In this document: in pieces, positions 44,401 to 52,672 of the stretch
Numbering within the stretch: position 1 is the first letter of the stretch
Layout: every line of letters begins with the position of its first letter
NCBI RefSeq assembly: GCF_000702945.1
Contig: NZ_JNLE01000003.1
Location: 3,085,501-3,149,500, forward strand
Length of the DNA: 64,000 nucleotides
Direction: 5' to 3'
Source: Clostridium sp. KNHs205
GTDB taxonomy: Bacteria; Bacillota; Clostridia; Lachnospirales; Lachnospiraceae
The notes under the pieces: model-generated
The model's input: the letters and a program-made list of their open reading frames with translations, nothing else
Told to the model about the DNA's origin: nothing
Database searches by the model: none
Program-made: the position numbers and the translations under genes

Positions 44401-44660
44401 CAGCTGCCGTAATAGTCGCCAGTGCCGCCATGCTGCTGTTATTAGGTACAGTTACTGCGGTGACATCAGATGTTCCGCTGAGTAATCTAAAGGAACTTGT
44501 AAATCAGGTAATAGCAGACAGGTTATGGTTATATCCTTGGAAACTCCATGGGGCAGTAGGTCTGATTTTTATTGCTTTGGTAACGATACTTCAACTGATT
44601 CCTGCTATGGCAATTGCTAGGCAGTATCCGGTTGATAATATCAGAAGTCTGGGAAGATAA
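41454..44660 (+). CDS. Giant FtsX-domain ABC permease, second paralogue
   Basis: A 1068-residue paralogue of the permease at 37292. Membrane helices and FtsX cores are strongly conserved (LVVSLSFAFITAGLIFQASM; VSKMEQERNRIGILQSMGVT; C-terminus RQYPVDNIRSLGR). The external regions diverge most: the segment around residues 150-170 is longer and different (INEEINKNLQTEYYNSYFEP against DINIDQQAYELELQAMKEGY), and the region before TM2 is reworked. AGGAGGT precedes the ATG. Divergence in external domains is what one expects if the pair detect or handle different substrates. Confidence 0.88.
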   Translation: MNLREIARNGMKGRKKDSLLLKLVVSLSFAFITAGLIFQASMEATKTEQKKQLYGSWQAAYLDGDEATYKKLRKDKEVRDLTFTSEIGRTTKLGTVGTMSREFLQMGGFSLYKGELPKADNEIAVELNQLSSAGLELEVGQKLLLDIAVVTVDKNINEEINKNLQTEYYNSYFEPDALIRYGYHDNPSRRIGDTNVIVSTDYVFYFRKGEPSDEKTIKEKGLIIHQEVVLQKEFTITGIINTYSDKWDLGGHSVPSAFVTEAAGDRLLEDFRNNSFIDVSAYKIPLDLFFNLKHLTADTVSKMAEKYPSPEVESEDMTALYNRVWLNIKKAITPEDRDKIKEYYSNIQVEPSKEDTGLTKDSVSEDSTSNFRRNSFTYPDTSNSVEHLITFAVLGIIFVTTVCAVFQIFLTQIRRRSRKLVLLKSIGATKGQLLRILFWEAVYLWRTGLLMGVLGGSLLSILILCGMKLFGNGKLVIDIPSELLLLGILVGSISLFAGVLLPAVSAVNVPLTGTLVKKQKHSKAVYHGKQRRRKPEKQNFFHITLRYLKNNRGRGLLAFAISVFIISILTASLYLSYNSFSRYRDSVQENGRPDYTMRAVYGENQNKLPDIKAELMQIKGVKAVENFKFGKKLLFWYEGYKEDTILKAFEDQLPNELKQEHFSKYVSGTADQPEYISDAYYSYYYGIDTESESGKKLLAAVTEGTVDREKFKTGEEVILMVPLSKEGKLEASADSLTEYEKVKAAVGLDKRMSWLLKKNKIYYTSLDRRYKELYQSESQLKPGDTLYLSTDREKIGEEERIIGFNTAKVKVGGIIHYFPEGGSWPFSDLVPYYTVIGSMDGMEVMYPNSKMGLFRVNLEQMTEMIKILYPTAYGRTLWNITAEDKENPEVLDAALLAFANNKGLTLYNYRESSERMLGEALNNTMIISLLGLISSVIALIAFYNTSVSKMEQERNRIGILQSMGVTKGQFARQYLLQGIIQGAAAVIVASAAMLLLLGTVTAVTSDVPLSNLKELVNQVIADRLWLYPWKLHGAVGLIFIALVTILQLIPAMAIARQYPVDNIRSLGR

Positions 44661-44777
44661 TATTTTTATTTGGATTTAGTAGAAAAGTGCGTAACTGAAT
44701 GTTGATTTGTAAAATTGTAAGAAAATCAATAAATATCGCAAGGGCACACAGGACAGCCCGCAAAATATGGAGGTATT

Positions 44778-44975
44778 ATGAAGAATTATATAGTTTATAT
44801 GTTGGAAGCCTGGGGCTTTTGTGTTATGGTGTATATATTTGATAAATTAAATCTGAATGTTTTCAATACCAAAGGTCTACTCCTAATGGTTTGTGTATGG
44901 GCCATAGGACATGTAAGTGTAAAATATGTGGTTGAGAAAATAATGAAAGAGCGCAATAACAATAAACAGAACTAA
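44778..44975 (+). CDS. 65-residue membrane protein, unknown function
   Basis: Small two-helix protein (MKNYIVYMLEAWGFCVMVYI and TKGLLLMVCVWAIGHVSV) with a basic, Asn-rich tail KERNNNKQN. A strong TGGAGGT precedes the ATG, so it is a real gene. It lies 117 nt after the second giant permease, on the same strand, and may be a small accessory subunit. No family recognised. Confidence 0.7.
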   Translation: MKNYIVYMLEAWGFCVMVYIFDKLNLNVFNTKGLLLMVCVWAIGHVSVKYVVEKIMKERNNNKQN

Positions 44976-44991
44976 TAAACAGCTCTTTATT

Positions 44992-45092
44992 TCTTGATAT
45001 ATAAGTCTTGATATATAAGCTTGATATATAAGTCTTGATATATTAAGTCTTTATATATTAAGTACTGATATATTGAGTCTTGTTATATTAAG
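44992..45092. repeat. Seven 13-15-bp tandem repeats
   Basis: Units of TCTTGATATATAAG (two exact), CTTGATATATAAG, TCTTGATATATTAAG, TCTTTATATATTAAG, TACTGATATATTGAG and TCTTGTTATATTAAG are head to tail between the 65-residue ORF and the VOC gene. Copies diverge progressively to the right. Copy number is likely variable between strains. Confidence 0.85.
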
Positions 45093-45118
45093 TTAATAAA
45101 TGATATAAGGAGAGCATT

Positions 45119-45541
45119 ATGCTGCAATCATTAATACATGTTGCAATAGTTGTAAGGGATTACGATGAGGCTATTGAGTTCTATACAAAGAAACTGCATT
45201 TTACCTTAATTGAAGACACCTATCAGCCTGAACAGGATAAACGCTGGGTGGTGATATCACCTCCCGGTTCTACTGGTTGTACGCTGTTATTAGCCAAAGC
45301 CTCCAAACCAGAACAGGAACCGTTTATCGGAAATCAGGCTGGCGGGCGAATTTATTTGTTTCTTGGTACCGATGACTTTTGGCGTGATTATGAGGAAATG
45401 AGTTCAAAGGGGATTGTGTTTGTAAGAGAACCCAAGGAACAGCCCTATGGTATTGTTGCAGTGTTCAAAGACTTGTATGGTAATCTATGGGATTTGGTAC
45501 AATTCAAAGAAGGACATCCTATGTACAGCAGAGTTCTATGA
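45119..45541 (+). CDS. VOC-family (glyoxalase/bleomycin resistance-like) protein
   Basis: A 140-residue vicinal oxygen chelate fold with the beta-alpha-beta-beta-beta pattern: IHVAIVVRDYDEAIEFYTKKLHF first motif with the metal His, and a second half ending in VAVFKDLYGNLWDLVQFKE with the metal Glu. The GSTGCTLLLAKASKPE stretch links the halves. AAGGAGA lies before the ATG. The reaction is unknown; such small proteins include glyoxalases, dioxygenases and antibiotic-binding proteins. No clear operon partner. Confidence 0.88.
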   Translation: MLQSLIHVAIVVRDYDEAIEFYTKKLHFTLIEDTYQPEQDKRWVVISPPGSTGCTLLLAKASKPEQEPFIGNQAGGRIYLFLGTDDFWRDYEEMSSKGIVFVREPKEQPYGIVAVFKDLYGNLWDLVQFKEGHPMYSRVL

Positions 45542-45603
45542 AAAATTATATTTGGTTAAAGTAGTACAGTAATAAATAAAACAAAGAAATGAGGCAATAT
45601 ATT

Positions 45604-46014
45604 ATGAAATTTATTATTGAACAATTAAATGGGGAACAGCTTGAAATTATAGAAAATAACCTTGAAGCTTATGATAAAAATTACATAACCTATAAAATTG
45701 ATGGTGATATTCACCTGGGGGCTTTTTCTGAAGGTGAATTAGTAGGCGGAATTGATGCCTGTATGACAGCATTTCATATCCTGTATGTATCCACTTTGTT
45801 TGTAGAGGAAGCCCATAGGGGAAAAGGTATAGGAAAGGCGCTGCTTCAGGAAACCGAGAAGCAGGCGAAAGCACTTGGAGCGAATATGATTCGTCTCGAT
45901 ACCTTTGACTGGCAGGGCAGGGATTTCTACCTTGCTTTAGGGTATGAACAGGTGGGAAGCTATACCAACGATATCGATGGATTTTCAGAGTATTTTTTTC
46001 TTAAGAGAATTTAA
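45604..46014 (+). CDS. GNAT-family N-acetyltransferase
   Basis: Transfers an acetyl group from acetyl-CoA to an amine. The acetyl-CoA-binding motif is visible as VEEAHRGKGIGKALLQETEKQ (RGKGIG is the Q/RxxGxG/A loop), followed by ALGANMIRLDTFDWQGRDFY and a C-terminal strand. AGG motifs lie 9 nt before the ATG at 45604; an in-frame ATG at 45589 is less well placed. 136 residues, substrate unknown. Confidence 0.88.
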   Translation: MKFIIEQLNGEQLEIIENNLEAYDKNYITYKIDGDIHLGAFSEGELVGGIDACMTAFHILYVSTLFVEEAHRGKGIGKALLQETEKQAKALGANMIRLDTFDWQGRDFYLALGYEQVGSYTNDIDGFSEYFFLKRI

Positions 46015-46174
46015 TTTAAAGAATTAATCAATTAAATTAACAAAATTTAATTTTAGAACCAGAATTATTAGATTTTGGGAGCGAATCAATTGGCAGCAAC
46101 CATATTAATAGCATATTCCAATACATTACAGGAAATACTAGGAGGAAAATAGTATTTTAGTAAGGAGTATCAAT

Positions 46175-47830
46175 ATGGATAATTCGATGTTTTGTTATCA
46201 GTGTGAACAGACCTTTGGTGGGAAAGGATGTACAAAAGGAGGTGTCTGCGGAAAGACACCGGAGATAGCTAATCTTCAGGATCTGCTGATCTATCAGTTA
46301 AAGGGAATTTCCTGTTATGCCAGGCCATTAATTGAAGAAGGCAAAAAGATTGACAAAGGGATTGTAAAGTTTGTGGAAAACTCTTTGTTTACCACCTTAA
46401 CGAATGTGAACTTTGATGTGCAGTCACATGTGGAACTCCTTAAGGAATCACAGCAGATAAAGGAAGCTATCAGGGAGCAGGCACCTCAGGGTCAGTATCA
46501 TGATTCAGCTACCTATAATCTTAGCGGCTCCAAGGAAGATATGCTAAAGGATTCTGTAAAGGCCGGAATTATGTATGACCAGGACCTGGATGAAGATATC
46601 CGTTCCTTGCGCTCAACTATTCTATACGGTTTAAAAGGTATCAGTGCGTATGGACACCAGGCGAGATTTATCGGGCATCAAAATGACCAGGTAGACCACA
46701 TCTATTTTTTAGGTCTGGAAGCAACGACGAACAGCAAATTGACAGTTGAGGAACTTATCCGTATGACAATGCGTATTGGAGAAATGAGTGTACAGGTTAT
46801 GAATGTTTTAGATGAGGCCAACACCTCAAGATTTCAGAATCCTTCCGCTCATAAGGTCAATGTAAATGTTAAAAAAGGACCTTTTATCATTGTATCCGGG
46901 CATGATCTTCATGATCTTGAAATGCTTCTGGAGCAGACTAAGGGCAAAGGAATCAATATCTATACCCATGGTGAAATGCTGCCTTCCCATGGATATCCGG
47001 AACTCAAGAAATATAAACATCTGGTTGGAAATTATGGATCCGCCTGGCAGAATCAGCAGAAGGAATTTGATGCAATACCAGGTTGCATCTTAATGACCAC
47101 CAATTGCTTAATGAAACCCAGAGACAGCTATAAAGACAGAATTTATTCTACAAATGTAGTTGGATGGGACGGAGTAGAACACATTGATGAGAAAGAAGAT
47201 GGAACCAAGGATTTCAGCCAGATTATTGAGAAAGCTTTGGAACTGGGAGGTTTTAAAGAGGATGAAAAGAAACATGAAATCCTGGTTGGTTTCGGACATC
47301 ATGAGACCTTATCCCATGCTCCTGAAATTGTGAAGGCAGTAAAAGATGGGGTAATCAGGCATTTCTTTGTTATTGGCGGATGTGACGGTGCAAAACCCGG
47401 AAGGAGCTATTACACAGAACTGGCTCAAAAGGTACCGAATGATTGTGTTATCCTCACCCTGGCCTGCGGCAAATACCGTTTTAATAAACTGGATTTCGGA
47501 ACAGTTGCCGGCTTGCCCAGACTGCTGGATGTAGGGCAGTGCAACGATACCTTTTCGGCTATCAGAATTGCCACGGCATTGGCAGACGCTTTTGAAACAG
47601 ATGTAAATGCATTACCTTTATCCATTTTACTTTCCTGGTATGAGCAAAAAGCCTTAGCAGATTTGCTGGCACTCTTATCATTAGGAGTCAAAGATATATT
47701 TTTAGGACCAAGCCTGCCGGCCTTTTTATCACCAAATGTATTTCAGTATTTGAATGATACATTTAATATAAGACCTATCAGTACACCTGAGGATGATTTG
47801 AAATTTGCTTTAAAGCAGGCTGTTTTATAA
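46175..47830 (+). CDS. hcp: Hydroxylamine reductase (hybrid cluster protein)
   Basis: Iron-sulfur-oxo cluster enzyme acting on hydroxylamine/NO-related species (551 aa). The N-terminal cluster cysteines are C7, C10, C19 and C25 (FCYQCEQ, GCTKGGVC), the spacing of class I Hcp from anaerobes. The hybrid cluster ligands are in the C-terminal part, including ITTNCLM-like MTTNCLMKP, GGCDG, and TLACGKYRFNKLDFG, ending before DVGQCND. TAAGGAG lies before the ATG. No hcr reductase follows; a terminator is at 47996. Probably protects against nitrosative stress. Confidence 0.96.
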   Translation: MDNSMFCYQCEQTFGGKGCTKGGVCGKTPEIANLQDLLIYQLKGISCYARPLIEEGKKIDKGIVKFVENSLFTTLTNVNFDVQSHVELLKESQQIKEAIREQAPQGQYHDSATYNLSGSKEDMLKDSVKAGIMYDQDLDEDIRSLRSTILYGLKGISAYGHQARFIGHQNDQVDHIYFLGLEATTNSKLTVEELIRMTMRIGEMSVQVMNVLDEANTSRFQNPSAHKVNVNVKKGPFIIVSGHDLHDLEMLLEQTKGKGINIYTHGEMLPSHGYPELKKYKHLVGNYGSAWQNQQKEFDAIPGCILMTTNCLMKPRDSYKDRIYSTNVVGWDGVEHIDEKEDGTKDFSQIIEKALELGGFKEDEKKHEILVGFGHHETLSHAPEIVKAVKDGVIRHFFVIGGCDGAKPGRSYYTELAQKVPNDCVILTLACGKYRFNKLDFGTVAGLPRLLDVGQCNDTFSAIRIATALADAFETDVNALPLSILLSWYEQKALADLLALLSLGVKDIFLGPSLPAFLSPNVFQYLNDTFNIRPISTPEDDLKFALKQAVL

Positions 47831-47995
47831 TAGAAAAGAGATTAGTGAGTATATAGTAAGGCTTTTAAACAGAAGTGTGTTTCTAAAAATAATTATGTTA
47901 GATTATCTCTGGTAAAAAGTATTATAACTATATCATATTTTTTCAATAAGTGTGGTTTGTAAAATTCGGATTTTTATACAATAATATAAGAAAGC

Positions 47996-48036
47996 AAAAA
48001 ACCTGGTCACATCAATATTATGCTGCCAGGTTTTTT
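47996..48036 (+). terminator. Rho-independent terminator after hcp
   Basis: AAAAAACCTGG (47996-48006) pairs with CCAGGTTTTTT (48026-48036), an A/U-flanked stem typical of bidirectional terminators. Confidence 0.85.
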
Positions 48037-48211
48037 AGCATATATTTGTAAAACTGTAAAAGCTACGAAGCCATAGTAGTTGATGTGAGGCAATTGTTCA
48101 ATACTTGAAAATTGGCTCTCATGTATAGTGAATAATTGGTGAAGAGGATGGCAATATCCTTTCAGTTATTGTATAATTAATATAAGCTTTTAATTCAACT
48201 CTTTTATTTAG

Positions 48212-48340
48212 TATGGAGGCATATGGAAGGAAAGCTATTATGGTTTTATTTTAACTGATCAGACATGGACTAAAAATGGAGAGATAATTGAATGCCAGTA
48301 TGAAATCGGACAACCGGATTGTGAATATTCATTTTCGTAA
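48212..48340 (+). pseudogene. Possible C-terminal gene remnant
   Basis: A 42-codon frame begins after a TAG with YGGIWKESYYGFILTDQTWT and continues to CEYSFS and TAA. Composition is protein-like (many aromatic and acidic residues) but no start codon is available. It occupies the middle of the 48037-48442 gap. Could be the end of a truncated gene. Confidence 0.3.
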
Positions 48341-48370
48341 AGTTGTTACAGTATAGTGTGACGTTAATAA

Positions 48371-48442
48371 GAAGATTTCGAACACGCAGAATTGTGCCTG
48401 CTACCCATAATTTGCAGGCTATAAGAAAGGCATGGTTATTAA
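48371..48442 (+). promoter_or_regulatory. Stem-loop leader motif just before the histidine phosphatase
   Basis: GCCTGC (48399-48404), a 12-nt loop TACCCATAATTT, and GCAGGC (48417-48422) form a perfect stem, followed by an A-rich linker and AGAAAGGCATGGTTAT right at the start codon. The loop CCAT could pair with the downstream ATGG to make an H-type pseudoknot that would cover the ribosome binding site. Matching blocks exist at 11202-11256 and before the antiporter gene. Confidence 0.4.
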
Positions 48443-49012
48443 ATGACATTATATCTAATCAGACATGGTCAGACAGACTGGAATGTTGCCGGAAGAATAC
48501 AGGGCAGCCATGACAGTGAATTGAATGAAAATGGAAGAAAGCAGGCCAGAAAACTTGGAGAAACTATTCTGGAGTCTCAAATCGAATTATCCGCTATTTA
48601 TACTAGTCCACAGAAAAGAGCGCATAAAACAGCGGAGTTGATTGGCAGTATTACAGATAAGCCGGTAATACCCTTAAAGGGGCTGGAGGAGATTAATCTT
48701 GGTTTATGGGAAGGATTGACCTGGAAAGAAGTGGAGCATAACTATCCCGAGGAATATGGTCAATGGTTTGAAAACCGCAGATATGCCAAAGCACCTGGAG
48801 GAGAGTCCTATGATGAGATGCTTAAGAGAGTTCTTTCAGCTCTGCGTACCATTACCTCTGCTCATAATGATAAAGCTGCAGTGGTAACCCATGGAGGTGT
48901 AATTATGTGCCTGCAATGTTATCTAACAGATACACCATTCCATGAAATGAGGAAATTTAAAGCTAAGAATACCTGCATTCTTGAAATTGACAGCAGCCAG
49001 CTTGAGAAATGA
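48443..49012 (+). CDS. Histidine phosphatase family protein (phosphoglycerate mutase-like)
   Basis: Phosphohydrolase with a catalytic phosphohistidine. The RHG motif is LIRHGQTDWN at the N-terminus and the second His is in AVVTHGGVIM; the family Glu is in GLEEINLGLWEG. At 189 residues it is of the GpmB/CobC/PhoE type that dephosphorylates small metabolites, not a glycolytic mutase. AAGAAAGG lies 12 nt before the ATG, within the leader motif above. The substrate is unknown. Transcribed alone. Confidence 0.92.
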   Translation: MTLYLIRHGQTDWNVAGRIQGSHDSELNENGRKQARKLGETILESQIELSAIYTSPQKRAHKTAELIGSITDKPVIPLKGLEEINLGLWEGLTWKEVEHNYPEEYGQWFENRRYAKAPGGESYDEMLKRVLSALRTITSAHNDKAAVVTHGGVIMCLQCYLTDTPFHEMRKFKAKNTCILEIDSSQLEK

Positions 49013-49338
49013 TGAAAAAATCAGTGTTAGAATGAAAAAATGATAGTATTATAAAATTATGATAAATAAACAAATGAGTCTCAATCAATGATTAAAATCT
49101 CAAAGGAATTCCTAGAAAAGTGTTGTTATCATGTAACTTCCTATAGTGCTTTTAAATTTATGAAATACCAGTTAGTTGTATTTTATACAATCTAAAAGTA
49201 AAGCACCAGAGATAGGTTAAGTCTCATTCAGTATCAACGTTTTAATATGAATTCCTTTGTTATGTTATTAAGTGTATTTTTATTATATTTTAATTTACTC
49301 ACCAGTCAGCAGATAAGTCCTTATTTTCCAGGTATTAA
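49013..49338. other. Intergenic region between convergent genes, no clear feature
   Basis: AT-rich, 326 bases. I see no ribosome-bound frame, hairpin with U-run or repeat. Confidence 0.5.
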
Positions 49339-51684
49339 TTACTCACTGACCAGTATATAAGGTGATATCTTTCGAATACGTAAAGCAATAACCAAAGAGA
49401 TAAAATACGAGAAGATAATGATGCTAATACCCAGCAAGGTGGTGAAGAGATAGGAAGGCGGCATGGAAGCTGTCATAATACCCATGCTTTGCACCAAAGC
49501 TACAAACAGTGAATTAAAGCCCAGATTGCCCAAGGTACAGCCTATAACAACACCGGAAATAATAGCAGGAGTGAAACTTATTGCAATTTGGTTCATTAAC
49601 TGAAAGGATGTAAAGCCGACAGCTTTTTGGATACCAAATTCCTGCCGCCTGCGAAGTATGGAGGTCTTTAACACCAGGTACAATACCAGCACTACAACCA
49701 GGAAAGTTATGATGGTTATAACCACCGAAATAGAGGCTAACACAGAGCCATAGACTCCCAGCTGTACTTCGATGAGCTTTGCCATATCAAGAATATTGGA
49801 AAAAAGTGCACCGTCTTTTGCTTTGAATTCGTCTATAAGCTTAGCAGTATCCTCGGTATTTTTGAGATAGACATAGATACGGTCGGGAACAAATTCGGGA
49901 TACAGCTTTTTCATGCCTTTTGTTGTCATTGCCAAACCATAACCATTATCATTCAGACTCTGTATCAAACCTGTGACCAGATATTCCCGCTTCTGCCCGT
50001 TATAGGTCACGGAAACCTTATCCCCAATGTTTTTACCGGACTGCAGGGAGGAGGCTCCGCTTAAAGCAATCTCATTATCATGTCTCGGGAAACGTCCTTT
50101 GTATAACATCTTACCTTCTGTCAGAGAAAAATCCTCACTAATGTAATTTTGTGCATTGTATCCGTCAATTAGAACAGAACGTGAGGAATAGAAGATGGCT
50201 TTTCTGACCCTGTCGGAGTTTTTTAAGTCTGAAAGAACCTTTGCAGAGTCTTCGGGGTTCTTCATGACAAAAGTTGCATCCGGCACTTCACCGGCAATCA
50301 GACCTGCAAAAGCTCCGGGGTGGAGTCCTACATTAAAATAGATGGAGAGTACAGAAGCTGCAGCAAAAGTAATACCTGTAATAACAGCAGCAACCATTAT
50401 CATTTGCTTAAGGTTATGATAAATATTCTTAATTGCAAGCAGAAGGGTTATCTTACCAGGTGAGCGGTCAAGCGGCAGGGGATTACGCTTAAAGTTATGA
50501 GTGGAAATACCGCCTCTTAGTGCTGTCAAGGGATGCATCTTTCTTATTCTTATGGAGGTTAAAGCCGTATCAAAAAGTATTGCACATACAATGATTAACA
50601 CGGTAATTCCGCTGGCTCTCAGATCAAAGCCCTGGTTCCAGACAAAAGCGGTCTGAGGTTCTAAGAGGTTTGATATTAAAGGCAGGACAGAGTACGAGGT
50701 ACTGACACCAAGAAGAACACCAACAGCGGCTATACTCCCAAATTGCAGAATCATGGAGAGAATTATCTGCCTGCTTAAATAACCCATAGCTTTTAATACG
50801 CCAATATTTACAATGCTTTCTTCAATACTGCTGTGTATTCGAAAGCGAATTACTATAAGGCTGACAAGAAGAATAACGGCTGCAAGTGCCACCAGGATCA
50901 TAGAGGTTATATTTGAGAGAAAGGTTCTGCTGTTCTTTACTGCTTCATAGGAGATATTGTTATTAAAGATATCATTATTACCACTTTTTTCATAATAAAA
51001 TTTGTTGGTATAATCCTTTATGAGAATGCCGGATAATTTCGGCTCCTCCATACGAACGGTATGCAGAACAGATACGGACAAAGGTATCAGCTGCTTTAAG
51101 TTCTCATAACCCTCGTCCGACAGATAAAAGCGGTACCACTGAATCGTACTTGAACCGAAATAGGCTTCTTCGGTAAAACCTGCAACCTTGTAATGATACT
51201 CGTTTCCCTGCACAGTAACATAAAAATCATCTCCCAGATTAATTTGTCCACCTGTTTTCATAATGTATGGGAGATAAATAGAGGACTCGTTAAGAGGTAA
51301 GGATTCGCCTATTAATTTAAGAGGATTCATTATCTGCGGCTCACTGGCCTTTACCATCATGAACAGCCCTGGTATAACATCTCCGTTAAATTTGATGTCT
51401 GCATTTGCTGCCAGCAGCTCATGGCTTTCGGTGGCAGTAACACCGGGATAGTTCTTCAGATAACCGAGTTCTTCCTCTATATAAGGATTGGGGACTTCTA
51501 AAAAAGCAGCATGAGGAGCGTAGAGTTCTTCACTTTTTTCATCAAATAGCTTGCTGAAGTTAAGCAGCAGCAGAAGTCCTGCGTTGAGAAGAAAACCTGC
51601 CAGAAATACAACCAAGAGAAGGCTTACCGCCTGACTTTTGTTCTTTCTGATATGAGAAAATGCGAGCATTAAGACTTTGTTCAT
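49339..51684 (-). CDS. FtsX-domain ABC permease (781 residues)
   Basis: MacB/FtsX-type permease doubled to eight spans. TM1 is SLLLVVFLAGFLLNAGLLLL. External domain 1 spans roughly 40-255. The first FtsX core begins ILVALAAVILLVSLIVIRFR and includes INIG(V)LKAMGYL-type helix turns. A mid helix (MIMVAAVITGITFAAASVLS) and a second external domain follow. The C-terminal core is VVITIITFLVVVLVLYLVLK, RRRQEFGIQKAVGF. It starts 1 nt after the stop of its ATPase gene. It is only distantly similar to the giant permeases at 37292 and 41454. Confidence 0.88.
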   Translation of the reverse strand: MNKVLMLAFSHIRKNKSQAVSLLLVVFLAGFLLNAGLLLLLNFSKLFDEKSEELYAPHAAFLEVPNPYIEEELGYLKNYPGVTATESHELLAANADIKFNGDVIPGLFMMVKASEPQIMNPLKLIGESLPLNESSIYLPYIMKTGGQINLGDDFYVTVQGNEYHYKVAGFTEEAYFGSSTIQWYRFYLSDEGYENLKQLIPLSVSVLHTVRMEEPKLSGILIKDYTNKFYYEKSGNNDIFNNNISYEAVKNSRTFLSNITSMILVALAAVILLVSLIVIRFRIHSSIEESIVNIGVLKAMGYLSRQIILSMILQFGSIAAVGVLLGVSTSYSVLPLISNLLEPQTAFVWNQGFDLRASGITVLIIVCAILFDTALTSIRIRKMHPLTALRGGISTHNFKRNPLPLDRSPGKITLLLAIKNIYHNLKQMIMVAAVITGITFAAASVLSIYFNVGLHPGAFAGLIAGEVPDATFVMKNPEDSAKVLSDLKNSDRVRKAIFYSSRSVLIDGYNAQNYISEDFSLTEGKMLYKGRFPRHDNEIALSGASSLQSGKNIGDKVSVTYNGQKREYLVTGLIQSLNDNGYGLAMTTKGMKKLYPEFVPDRIYVYLKNTEDTAKLIDEFKAKDGALFSNILDMAKLIEVQLGVYGSVLASISVVITIITFLVVVLVLYLVLKTSILRRRQEFGIQKAVGFTSFQLMNQIAISFTPAIISGVVIGCTLGNLGFNSLFVALVQSMGIMTASMPPSYLFTTLLGISIIIFSYFISLVIALRIRKISPYILVSE

Positions 51685-51685
51685 C

Positions 51686-52444
51686 CTACCACCCCATTTC
51701 CTTTAAGAAGGAGAGTAAGGCTGTATTCCGGTTTTCATCTTCTCCCCTGTAGGTACCAAGATTACATTCACCGCAGACAGAACCGTCTTTCAGATAAATG
51801 ATACGGCTTCCGCGTAATGCTGATTTCAGGTCATGGGTAACCATTATAATACTTTGACCTTTTTCGTTTACTTCCGTTAGTACATTAAGAACGGCAATGC
51901 CGGATGAGGAATTTAAAGCACCGGTGGGTTCATCGGCAAAAAGTATCCCTGGATTATTGATCAAAGCCCTTACGATACCACATCTTTGTGCTTCACCGCC
52001 TGAAAGCTGGGAGGGAAACTTATGCCATACATTTTCATTCAGACCTACTGCTGACAACAGTTTCCTGGCTCTTTCCGCAATTTCCTTTTTATTGCCTGAC
52101 AGCAGCAGACCACAGGCAATGATATTATCCATAACACTCATATTATCCAGCAGGTAGATCTGCTGAAAGACAAAACCACAGTTTTTACGCCTGAAGATTG
52201 CCAGCTTGTCATTGCTTAAGCCGGTAATCTCCTGGTTACCAAAATATATCTCTCCAAGCGTCGGTTTATCCATGCCGGAAAGAGCATATAGAAGAGTAGA
52301 TTTTCCGGCACCTGAGGAACCCATTATAACCGTAAAATCTCCGTTATATATTTCTAAATCCAGATTTTTAAGAATGTGTTGCTGCATTCCTCCGTTGGAA
52401 AAGGTCTTACTAAGTTTGCTGGTTTTCAAAACAGCCCGTTGCAT
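51686..52444 (-). CDS. ABC transporter ATP-binding protein
   Basis: ATPase of the permease encoded after it (252 aa). Walker A is GSSGAGKSTLL, the Q-loop is VFQQIYLLDNMSV, the signature is LSGGEAQR, Walker B is ILFADEPTGALN, and the switch His is in VTHDLKSA. The ATG at 52444 has AGGAGG upstream. This two-gene operon has, directly upstream, direct repeats that look like a response-regulator site; an OmpR-type two-component system is encoded 3 kb away on the same strand. Confidence 0.93.
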   Translation of the reverse strand: MQRAVLKTSKLSKTFSNGGMQQHILKNLDLEIYNGDFTVIMGSSGAGKSTLLYALSGMDKPTLGEIYFGNQEITGLSNDKLAIFRRKNCGFVFQQIYLLDNMSVMDNIIACGLLLSGNKKEIAERARKLLSAVGLNENVWHKFPSQLSGGEAQRCGIVRALINNPGILFADEPTGALNSSSGIAVLNVLTEVNEKGQSIIMVTHDLKSALRGSRIIYLKDGSVCGECNLGTYRGEDENRNTALLSFLKEMGW

Positions 52445-52473
52445 ATTTTATCCTCCTGTTAATTTCTTCTCTT

Positions 52474-52522
52474 ATGATAGCACATGGACTTTTAACCAGT
52501 CTTTATCCAATCCTTAACCAGT
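52474..52522 (-). promoter_or_regulatory. Direct repeats, likely OmpR-type binding site, upstream of the ABC operon
   Basis: TTAACCAGT occurs at 52492-52500 and 52514-52522, spaced exactly 22 bp, two helical turns. On the minus strand these read ACTGGTTAA and lie just upstream of a possible -10 (TATCAT, complement of 52474-52479), where a -35 would be, suiting an activator. The response regulator at 55335 is the obvious candidate. Confidence 0.5.
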
Positions 52523-52672
52523 TCTTAAATATCTGGTACGAGTATTGTTTATTTCTTAATAATAGTGTCTTTTTTGGTATATGCATAAATTTCACTTAAT
52601 CCAGTGCTGGAAACTGCGAGTCATTTTTACAGGAGAAAATTCTGCAGATAAATATACGCAAGGTGCATTTAC

